This document shows positions 56,587 to 64,000 of a DNA stretch of 64,000 nucleotides, piece by piece. The stretch covers positions 1 to 64,000 of the forward strand of contig CAJOCU010000010.1 in NCBI GenBank assembly GCA_905233765.1. The letters run 5' to 3'. The DNA comes from an uncultured Bacteroidaceae bacterium (GTDB lineage: Bacteria > Bacteroidota > Bacteroidia > Bacteroidales > Bacteroidaceae). Both the position numbers and the translations under genes were made by a program. The notes beneath the pieces are model-generated. The model was not told the origin of the DNA. It saw only the letters and a list, made by a program, of their open reading frames with translations, and did not search any database. Every line of letters starts with the position of its first letter. Position 1 is the stretch's first letter.

Positions 56587-57549
56587 TCACAAATGTACGA
56601 GGGGGTTGAATGTTACACAGAGGGCTGTGAGCAGAATCATCATGACTTCTGCACCACGATTTATGCGAATTGCAATGCGCATATCCGCGGTAGTCAAAGG
56701 GCGGTCATTGTCGCCTATATAGGGTTTTTCAAAGAGTTCTCCAAAGTAATAATGAGGCCCACCGAAACGGCAGTTCAGAATGCCCGCAAGAGCAGCCTCT
56801 GGGTAGCCACTGTTGGGAGAGGCGTGGTTGCGTCCGTTGTGACGGACGAAATGAAAAATAAAAAATGAAAAATGAAAAATGGCATGTGGAAGAGCCATCA
56901 GTATGGCTGTCAAACGAGCAGGAATAAAATTAGCAACATCATCGATTTGGGCCGCCCAACAACCAAAGTCGCGATAGCGCTCTGTTCGATAGCCTATCAT
57001 TGAATCGAGGGTGTTTATCATCTTGTAAGTGAGCATCCCGGGGGCACCAAGGATAGCATACCAGAAGAGGGGGGCTACGACACCGTCGCTGAGATTCTCA
57101 GCGAGGGTTTCAAGGGCTGCCGTACGAACTTCTTGAGCCGTTAGCTCACTGGTATCGCGACCCACTATGCGAGCCACCTGCTTGCGGCCTTCATCTAGAG
57201 ATTGATCGAGTGCTAGGAAGACGGTGCGGACCTCACGGATAAGGGTGGTGCCGGCGAGGCAGAAAAAGACTATGACGGCGTTATACAGAATGAATAATGA
57301 AGAGTGAAGAGTGAACAATGTGTAATTGAGCCATGCGGTAAGGAGAAAGGTGAGGACGATGAGCGCGAGGGCAACGAAGGCTCCTTTGAGTTTGCGGTGT
57401 TTTCCATTGTTCATGTGATGCTCACAGGCAGCAATAGCTTTGCCAAAACCCACCACAGGGTGCGGCAACCATGTGGGGTCACCTAAAAAAAGGTCTAGCA
57501 ACCAACCCAGCAGCAATGGCAATACTAATGTATAATGGACAATGAACAA
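56587..57549 (-). CDS. cbiB: Adenosylcobinamide-phosphate synthase
   Basis: 320 aa; LLDLFLGDPTWLPHPVVGFG, NLSDGVVAPLFWYAILGAPG, HASPNSGYPEAALAG. Confidence 0.92.
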   Translation of the reverse strand: MFIVHYTLVLPLLLGWLLDLFLGDPTWLPHPVVGFGKAIAACEHHMNNGKHRKLKGAFVALALIVLTFLLTAWLNYTLFTLHSSLFILYNAVIVFFCLAGTTLIREVRTVFLALDQSLDEGRKQVARIVGRDTSELTAQEVRTAALETLAENLSDGVVAPLFWYAILGAPGMLTYKMINTLDSMIGYRTERYRDFGCWAAQIDDVANFIPARLTAILMALPHAIFHFSFFIFHFVRHNGRNHASPNSGYPEAALAGILNCRFGGPHYYFGELFEKPYIGDNDRPLTTADMRIAIRINRGAEVMMILLTALCVTFNPLVHL

Positions 57550-57574
57550 TGGATGATGGATTTATAGTAGATGT

Positions 57575-60103
57575 TTAACGTTTCATTATTTCGTATAACT
57601 TATTCATATCGAGATGTTGTCGGACATGGTCGGCAAGACGATTGTACTGTTCTTCCTTAAAGTCGGCATAGCTTTGTAGAGGTTCGTTGCTCTTTACCTT
57701 GTCTTTCAGCAGGAAGTCAATGATTGGCGCGTTATCAAGGAAACCGTGAATGTAGGTTCCTATGCAATGGTCGGTCTGCATGATAGCCTCATCAGTGTCA
57801 CTGACACCCTGGTGAATCTCATAACCTTGGCATTCCTCTCCTTCGAAGAGGAAGGTCACTTGCTGCGTTGTCTTGGTTGCCGTCATGGTGGTGGTGATGG
57901 GCAGCAGTCCAAGTCCTGGCAGGCTGGCGATGGAACCCTCAATACCTGAGGGGTCGTTGACCGTCTGTCCAAGCATCTGATAGCCACCACAGATTCCCAC
58001 GACCATTTTACCGTCATGATGAGCTCGTTGGATGGTTTGTGCACATCCATTGCGTCGCAGCTCCAGGAGGTCATCCAAAGTGGCTTTCGTTCCTGGAAGG
58101 ATAATGATATCCGCTCGGCACAGGTCATCTACATTATTGGTATAGAAGAGATTGACACGATGGTCGCGCTCCAACACGTCAAAATCCGTAAAGTTACTGA
58201 TGTGACGCAAGAGCACCACGGCAATATTCACCTTCCCTTCTGCCCATTGCCGCCTTTTCTGCTCCAAGCTGACGCTGTCCTCCTCCTCGATGAAGATGTT
58301 CTTATAATAAGGTATTACACCAAGCACAGGTACGCCACAGAGTTCTTCAAGCATACGCCTGCCGTCGTCGAAGAGACGGATATCGCCACGAAACTTGTTG
58401 ATGATGATGCCCTTGATGCGAGCACGGTCTTCTGGGGTCTGCAAGGCGATGCTGCCATAGACAGAAGCAAACACACCACCACGATCAATGTCTGCTACCA
58501 AGATGACGTTGGCATCAGCGTGACGTGCCATCGGCAGGTTAACGATGTCCGTATCACGCAAGTTCAATTCCGAAACGCTACCGGCACCCTCCATCACGAT
58601 AGGATCATATTTGGTCGCAAGACGGTCATAGGCGGCACAGACCTCTTTTCTCAAAGAAGAATGAAGAGCAAGGAATGATGTCTGGTTTTCTTTTCTCTTC
58701 CAATAATCATAGGCACTGCTATTCCCTATAGGCTTCCCATTCAGCACCACTTGGCTCGTGTGATCACTCTGTGGTTTCAATAACAAGGGGTTCATGTCAG
58801 TATGACAGGGAATACCAGCCGCTTCTGCCTGTACAGCTTGTGCGCGTCCTATCTCTAATCCTTCGGGAGTGGCATAGCTGTTAAGTGCCATATTCTGCGC
58901 CTTGAAAGGAGCTGGATGATAGCCGTCCTGCTTGAAGATACGGCATAGGGCTGCCGCCAGCACACTTTTACCCACATCACTGCCTGTTCCGACTAACATG
59001 AGGGAGTGATGTGAAGCCTTTGATATTGGTTTACAGGTATCGTTTTGTAATCCTTTGACCAAGGCATCGTTTTCTTCCCGCGTTTGTGCAGCCACGCGAA
59101 AGTGATGAGGTGTGAGGCCTTCAAAGTTTGAAGCATCACGGATGAGGATGCCATGCTGGGTGGCAAGGCGTTCCTTCAACTCTGCAGCCGTAGTGCCTTT
59201 AATGTGGCAGAGCATGAAGTTGGTCTGTGTAGGCTCCGCGGTAATGCCAGGAATAGCATTGAGAGCAGCACGCAAGCGCTGGGCCTCGGCGAGATAAGTG
59301 GGAAGGTCGGGGATGACCTTCACTTCATGTGTCATCAACCACGTTGCTGCCTCAATGGCAAGGGCATTCACAGCCCATGGATGAAGGTTTTGGCGCAGTT
59401 GCCCTATGAGTGTAGGCGCACCTACCACATAACCGATGCGCAATCCAGGTATTGCATATTTCTTGGTGAGGGAATGTAATTGCAGAATGTTTCCCGCAGC
59501 TACAGCCTCGGCTGGCGAAAGCAATGGCTCCTGCGTATAGTCCTCATAAGATTGATCGAGGACAAGCAAAGGCGACGAAGCAGCCAACTGTAGCACCTCG
59601 GACTTAGGAACGACTGTGCCTGTAGGGTTGTTGGGGTTGCAAAGCCAAAAAGAGGACGTCCCATCAGACTCTTCCCCCGCTTTCCCTATAAGAGAGGGAG
59701 CTAATACTACTGAGTATCCTGCCATCCTGCAGGCGTCAGCATACTCGGAGAATGTGGGAGAAAAGATTACATGAAGGGGTTGTGGGGAAAGTCCGCTACG
59801 GGCAGATCCTCCGTGGGTACAGAGTCTGCTGTTTGCAATCAGATAGATAGCCTCCGTCGCCCCATTCGTCACCAACACGCAGTCCGGCGTAACACCAGTC
59901 TGTTCAGCAATCAGCGCCTCCAGCGCCCGCGGCTCTGGTTCTGGATAGGTATCGATGGTATCAAGGCGCGTAGCAAGGAATATCTTCAGCCCGCTAAGGT
60001 CAGCATGGCTGAAGATATTGCTACTGAAATTATGAAGAATGCCTTTGTAGCGATAGGCATCGTCACCATGTCCGTTGAGCATAACACCTGTTTGACGGTG
60101 CAA
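57575..60103 (-). CDS. Fusion: threonine-phosphate decarboxylase-like (CobC/CobD) + cobyric acid synthase (CbiP)
   Basis: 842 aa; N-terminal PLP aminotransferase-fold FWLCNPNNPTG...LHSLTKKYAIPGLRIGY; C-terminal LMLVGTGSDVGKSVLAAALCRIFKQDGYHPAPFKAQNMALNS...VGICGGYQML. Confidence 0.93.
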   Translation of the reverse strand: MHRQTGVMLNGHGDDAYRYKGILHNFSSNIFSHADLSGLKIFLATRLDTIDTYPEPEPRALEALIAEQTGVTPDCVLVTNGATEAIYLIANSRLCTHGGSARSGLSPQPLHVIFSPTFSEYADACRMAGYSVVLAPSLIGKAGEESDGTSSFWLCNPNNPTGTVVPKSEVLQLAASSPLLVLDQSYEDYTQEPLLSPAEAVAAGNILQLHSLTKKYAIPGLRIGYVVGAPTLIGQLRQNLHPWAVNALAIEAATWLMTHEVKVIPDLPTYLAEAQRLRAALNAIPGITAEPTQTNFMLCHIKGTTAAELKERLATQHGILIRDASNFEGLTPHHFRVAAQTREENDALVKGLQNDTCKPISKASHHSLMLVGTGSDVGKSVLAAALCRIFKQDGYHPAPFKAQNMALNSYATPEGLEIGRAQAVQAEAAGIPCHTDMNPLLLKPQSDHTSQVVLNGKPIGNSSAYDYWKRKENQTSFLALHSSLRKEVCAAYDRLATKYDPIVMEGAGSVSELNLRDTDIVNLPMARHADANVILVADIDRGGVFASVYGSIALQTPEDRARIKGIIINKFRGDIRLFDDGRRMLEELCGVPVLGVIPYYKNIFIEEEDSVSLEQKRRQWAEGKVNIAVVLLRHISNFTDFDVLERDHRVNLFYTNNVDDLCRADIIILPGTKATLDDLLELRRNGCAQTIQRAHHDGKMVVGICGGYQMLGQTVNDPSGIEGSIASLPGLGLLPITTTMTATKTTQQVTFLFEGEECQGYEIHQGVSDTDEAIMQTDHCIGTYIHGFLDNAPIIDFLLKDKVKSNEPLQSYADFKEEQYNRLADHVRQHLDMNKLYEIMKR

Positions 60104-60118
60104 AGATAGACAAAATAA

Positions 60119-62215
60119 TCAATATCGCATCCTCAGGCTCGCAATAAATGAGCGTCCAGGGTTGATGGTCGAGAAATTCGAGTTCCAGGGGGAGGTATCA
60201 CGCTGGTTGAAGATGTTCTCGATGCCGAGACCGGGCTCGAGGGTGAAATGCTTGAGGCGCACGGTGTGGCGGGTGACGAGGTCCCACTGGCTGAAGCCGT
60301 CGGCATAGCCGTAGGTGCTGCTGTAGCGCTCACCTTGGATGTGGCCGTTGATGGTGATGTTGAGGTGGTAGTTGCCCCAGGTGTGGTCGTAGGCGGCCAT
60401 GACGTTGCCGACATGGCGGACGCTCTTATCGACGGGGGACTCGGTGACCTCGTAGAGCTGTGTCTTGGTGTTGAGGGTCTGCGTCTCGGCCTTGGAGTCG
60501 GTGAAGGTGTAGCCGCCACCGATGGTGACGCCGCCGGGGATGAGGAACTTCACGGAAGCGCTGATGCCGCGGACGGTGGCCTTGTCGATATTGTCGCGCT
60601 GGCGGATGGTCTTCCAGCCTTCCTCGCGCAGGGCGGTGAGGTCGGGGGAGGCGGCAATCTCGTCGTCGGTCATCGTGCGGTAGTTGATCATGTCGCGAAT
60701 CTTGTTCATGAAGGCGCTGACGCTGGCGCTCATCCATGTGTTGGAGTACTCGGCGTTGACATTGAAGAAATGGTTCTTCTCGGCTTTCAGGTTGGGATTG
60801 TTGAGGGTGTAGCGCGCAGTGGTCTTGGCCTGGTCGGTGGCGTACATCTGTGAGAGCGTGGGAGTGCGATAGCCACCGGCATAGCTGGCGCGCAGACGGA
60901 AGCCTGCGATGTGGAAGAAGAGGCCTGCATTGGGTGTGAAGGCGGCACCGAAGTTGTCGTTCTGCGTGTAGCGCACACCGGCGACGGCATCCAAGTACTT
61001 GAAGATATTGATCTCGTCCTGCGCGAAGAGGTTGTAGGTGTTCGTGCGGGCTTTGTCGATGTTGTCGCTCTCGCTGTTGAGACTCTCCTGCACGAACTCG
61101 GCGCCGGCGGTAAGCTTATTCCAGTCGGCCAGACGGAAGATGCCGCGCAGCGTCTCGTTGATGTAATGCGTGCGCTTGCGTGTCTCGTCGTAGGCTTCCT
61201 TCTCATCGGTCTGCCAGTAGTTGTAGTCCGAGGAGAAGTTGTCGCTATAGACGTCGAGATAGAGATGGATGCGGCTGTTGGGGGTCCATCGCGCACCGCC
61301 GCCATACATATAAGAGGTGTGGTGTACGTCGTAGGTGTAAGCCTGCTTGGGGGTGTAGGTGTAGGTGGTCTCCTTGGTCTTCTTGTCCGTGGTCTTCTTC
61401 TGCGTGAAGTAGGAAGCAGCCTGCGGACGGTCAGTGAGATGGTCGTAGTAGGAGCCACGGAGATAGACGGACCACTGGTCGTTGAAGCGCCACTCGAGAC
61501 GCTCGGCAATGTTGTTGCTGTGGTAGCCGGCTGACATGGGACGGCCTGTGAGCTTCAGCACTTTATTGTCGCCCTCCTCGAACTCCTGATAGTGGTTGAC
61601 CTGCCAGTTGCCGGCACGGTGATGTGTGTATTCCGTGCGACTGGAGAACTTGCCGGCGGTGACGTCCACGGCCACGTCTTCGTCCAGACGGCCGTTGTTC
61701 ATCAGGCGTGTGTTGGAGCTGACGCTGACGGGCGACTTGGTGTCGTCGGTGATGATGTTGATGACACCGGCGATGGCGTCAGAACCATAGAGGGCAGAGG
61801 CAGCACCGCTGTAGATCTCGATGCGCTTGACGTTCTCCATGCTGATGCGGTTCCAGCGGTCGTCGCCGCTCACGCGCTTGCCGTTCTCGAGGATGACGAT
61901 ATAGTCGTCGCTGACACCGTTGAAGTTGACGAACGTGCCCATACCGTTGGTGTGGGTGGTGATGGTGGAAGTGAGCTTGGAGAGCGCGTCCTGCAGCGAT
62001 GTCACCTGCGCGTCCTGAATCTCCTTGGCGGAGATGACCTGCACAGCCACGGGGGAGTTCTCGGCACGGTGGTAGGTGCCCGTGCCCGTGATGACGACAG
62101 GGTTCATCTCGCGAGTATGGCGGGCGTCAATAGAATCAATGTCCGCGGCCTTAGCTGCAGTGGTCAACATCACTGCTGCTACCAACAATGTGTTCTTCAT
62201 GTGAAATATGTTCAT
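60119..62215 (-). CDS. TonB-dependent outer-membrane receptor (BtuB-like by context)
   Basis: 698 aa; plug domain VVITGTGTYHRAENSPVAVQVISAKEIQDAQ; barrel C-terminus IASLRMRY. Confidence 0.9.
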   Translation of the reverse strand: MNIFHMKNTLLVAAVMLTTAAKAADIDSIDARHTREMNPVVITGTGTYHRAENSPVAVQVISAKEIQDAQVTSLQDALSKLTSTITTHTNGMGTFVNFNGVSDDYIVILENGKRVSGDDRWNRISMENVKRIEIYSGAASALYGSDAIAGVINIITDDTKSPVSVSSNTRLMNNGRLDEDVAVDVTAGKFSSRTEYTHHRAGNWQVNHYQEFEEGDNKVLKLTGRPMSAGYHSNNIAERLEWRFNDQWSVYLRGSYYDHLTDRPQAASYFTQKKTTDKKTKETTYTYTPKQAYTYDVHHTSYMYGGGARWTPNSRIHLYLDVYSDNFSSDYNYWQTDEKEAYDETRKRTHYINETLRGIFRLADWNKLTAGAEFVQESLNSESDNIDKARTNTYNLFAQDEINIFKYLDAVAGVRYTQNDNFGAAFTPNAGLFFHIAGFRLRASYAGGYRTPTLSQMYATDQAKTTARYTLNNPNLKAEKNHFFNVNAEYSNTWMSASVSAFMNKIRDMINYRTMTDDEIAASPDLTALREEGWKTIRQRDNIDKATVRGISASVKFLIPGGVTIGGGYTFTDSKAETQTLNTKTQLYEVTESPVDKSVRHVGNVMAAYDHTWGNYHLNITINGHIQGERYSSTYGYADGFSQWDLVTRHTVRLKHFTLEPGLGIENIFNQRDTSPWNSNFSTINPGRSFIASLRMRY

Positions 62216-62250
62216 GACTCCGAAAAATAGTTGTTATGTGATTATTCTGA

Positions 62251-62788
62251 TTATTTCTGTCGCTTCCAGATGATATCTTCCACGCCGGCATCCATATTGG
62301 CCTTGCGGGCGAGGACAAAGAGATAGTCACTGAGACGGTTGACGTAGGCGAGCGCTGTGGCATCGACCTCAGCCTCCTCGGCCAGGCGCAGCATCTCGCG
62401 CTCGGCACGGCGGCAGACGGTACGGCAGACGTGAGCCTCGGCAGCCGCGTGGGTGCCGCCAGGCAGGATGAAGAGGCGCAAGGGCGGCAGCAGGGCCTGC
62501 AGACGGTCAATCTCTGCTTCGAGCGTGGCAACCATCTCAGGGGTGATGACGTTGCCGGGGCGCACATCGCGCTGGCTGGTGTCCGTGGCCAGATAGCCGC
62601 CGAGCACGAACAGCGTGCGCTGCACGAGGAGGAGCATGTCCACATCCTGCTGGTCGCTGAGTTCCGACATCAGCACACCAATGTGCGAGTTGAGTTCATC
62701 GACAGTGCCATAGCTCTCCAGCCGCTGGCAGCATTTGCTGACGCGCTGAGGTCTGTCCGGCGTCGCCTGTTTTAGTGTATATCTTCAT
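62251..62788 (-). pseudogene. PduO-type cob(I)alamin adenosyltransferase with a frameshift near its N-terminus
   Basis: MKIYTKTGDAGQTS in one frame (start 62788); RVSKCCQRLESYGTVDELNSHIGVLMSEL... continues in another from ~62748. Confidence 0.75.
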
Positions 62789-62814
62789 AAATGTTCAATT
62801 TCCAAAAGTGGAAT

Positions 62815-62849
62815 GGGACGCGCGCGTGCACAAGGCACGCAGCGGTCCC
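62815..62849 (-). promoter_or_regulatory. Stable hairpin between cbiK and the adenosyltransferase gene
   Basis: Minus strand GGGACcGCtGCGTGC-cttgt-GCACGCgcGCGTCCC, no T-tract. Confidence 0.5.
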
Positions 62850-62920
62850 AATCCTTCAAAAATTAGCAGATAGTAACCTCTTCACAGAGGCGAAAAACAT
62901 GGTATGTTTATAAAACGTGT

Positions 62921-64000
62921 TTACTCAGCTTCGGGATACATGCTATGGTAAGCATCCTCCAGGAACTCAGCGTTCTCTGTGTGCCCAATCCATACCTTAC
63001 GTACTTCCTCGAGTTCCAACAGACCAAGAGGATGACCGTTCTTTGTGGGCACGATAGCCTCGTAACCTGCGTGGCTGAAGAACTCATACCAGCTGACGTC
63101 CTCGCTCTCGGGAGCCATCGGATTCCAGTACTCGTCGCCCTGACCGGCCATGTCGTTGTGAGCATGGTCACCGGCGATAGACATCAGGGCGTGCAGATAA
63201 ATCTTACCACTGGTAAGATTCTTTTCCTTCATGCGCTCCAGCACATTCTCTTTGTAGTTGTCGGGCATATCCACAGTGCCTACGAAGTAGTTGGGGTTGA
63301 GCTTCTGCAGTTCAGTCTCGAGCTGCTGGTAGCGCTTGTTGGCCTTGAAGGTGTCGTAGCTGTCGGGGTTACCATGACCCATGAAAGCAACAACGCCCTG
63401 GGCAGCCTCATTGGCATACAGGTCGTTCAGCTTTTTAGCCACGGCGGGCACGTCCACATCGGGCTTGTCGAGCAACGGCATGCCGAGGAAAATGGCCTCG
63501 TCCTCGGACAGTTTCTTCAGATACTCATCATCCAAGTGAGCTTTCTCAATGTAACCGTTGTTCATGAACTTCTTCACGGAAGCCACGACAGCAGCGAACT
63601 CCTCACCGGGAATCACCTGCAGGGACTGCACATAGATCTTGCCGTACTTGGCAGCGCCGATGGCGTGCAGGAGATAGCGGGGCTCATAGTAGTCACGACG
63701 CACGATGTTGCCCTCATCGTCGCTATTCTCACCTGCGCTGGCACGGTTGATGCAGATGTCGCTGGAGAAGCTGACATAGACATCGGCATTGGGGAAAGCA
63801 GCCTCGTAAGCAGCCTTCGTGGCGTCGAAAGCGAGGAAGGCGTTGTTCCAAGTGGAACCGAAAGCGACCAGCAGCACGGCTTCGTCCTTGCCGGACTTGG
63901 CCTTCTGAGCAGCTACCATCTTGTCGTTGACGCTGTACTCGGAAACGAGGTTCTGAATGGTTTCGCTGTTGCTGTCATCCTTGTTGCAAGCAGTGAACAT
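62921..64000 (-). CDS. CbiK-like anaerobic cobalt chelatase, apparent lipoprotein (5' end outside window)
   Basis: LLVAFGSTWNNAFLAFDATKAAYEAAFPNADVYVSFSSDI, VAFMGHGNPDSYD, SIAGDHAHNDMAG; lipobox-like FTAC at the window edge. Confidence 0.85.
   Translation of the reverse strand: MFTACNKDDSNSETIQNLVSEYSVNDKMVAAQKAKSGKDEAVLLVAFGSTWNNAFLAFDATKAAYEAAFPNADVYVSFSSDICINRASAGENSDDEGNIVRRDYYEPRYLLHAIGAAKYGKIYVQSLQVIPGEEFAAVVASVKKFMNNGYIEKAHLDDEYLKKLSEDEAIFLGMPLLDKPDVDVPAVAKKLNDLYANEAAQGVVAFMGHGNPDSYDTFKANKRYQQLETELQKLNPNYFVGTVDMPDNYKENVLERMKEKNLTSGKIYLHALMSIAGDHAHNDMAGQGDEYWNPMAPESEDVSWYEFFSHAGYEAIVPTKNGHPLGLLELEEVRKVWIGHTENAEFLEDAYHSMYPEAE

Noticed and set aside
60248-62230. Three ~200-aa plus-strand ORFs opposite the TonB receptor
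   Set aside because: Val/Gly/Ala-rich shadow ORFs caused by codon bias of the receptor gene.
28300-64000. Cobalamin riboswitch search in leaders of the cobalamin transport and biosynthesis genes
   Set aside because: No B12-box-like sequence (AGYCMGGAGACCTGCC or reverse complement) found by eye; cmscan would be decisive.
1-64000. tRNA, rRNA or CRISPR arrays
   Set aside because: No rRNA signatures, convincing tRNA cloverleafs or regularly spaced identical repeats with unique spacers were seen. The 22-bp palindrome arrays are not CRISPR: units are non-identical and there are no spacers.

Overview
This 64 kb window looks like a chromosomal segment of a Bacteroidales bacterium, probably Prevotellaceae-like (inferred from TAnnTTTG promoters, T9SS-type C-terminal domains and dcw gene order). 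Recognisable blocks: (1) a lone VapE-type P-loop gene flanked by ~90 bp inverted repeats carrying inward-facing iterons; (2) secreted or T9SS-like proteins and a zone of gene remnants at 6.1-7.2 kb; (3) rpsO and a YfhO-like membrane protein; (4) the dcw cell-wall/division cluster from rsmH to ftsZ, minus strand, with no mraZ next to rsmH; (5) an acyltransferase pair resembling glycine-lipid synthesis (GlsA/GlsB-like); (6) a large cobalamin gene complement split into three blocks, with five two-domain fusions, a chimeric CbiE(N)-CbiC(C) ORF and a frameshifted PduO-type adenosyltransferase; (7) a CXXX-repeat RiPP locus (Tat-leader Cys-rich precursor, radical SAM/SPASM maturase, SPASM-like partner, small accessory protein) at 47.9-51.1 kb, preceded by an unannotated region that folds by eye into a ~345-nt multi-hairpin RNA with its own promoter box and terminator. 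The least explained signals are: arrays of sequence-unrelated palindromes whose centres lie exactly 22 bp apart at several intergenic loci; a dispersed G/C-rich palindromic repeat inserted in frame into at least eight places, mostly cobalamin genes; and the structured RNA candidate. All calls were made by eye from the sequence and supplied ORFs. No database search was run.
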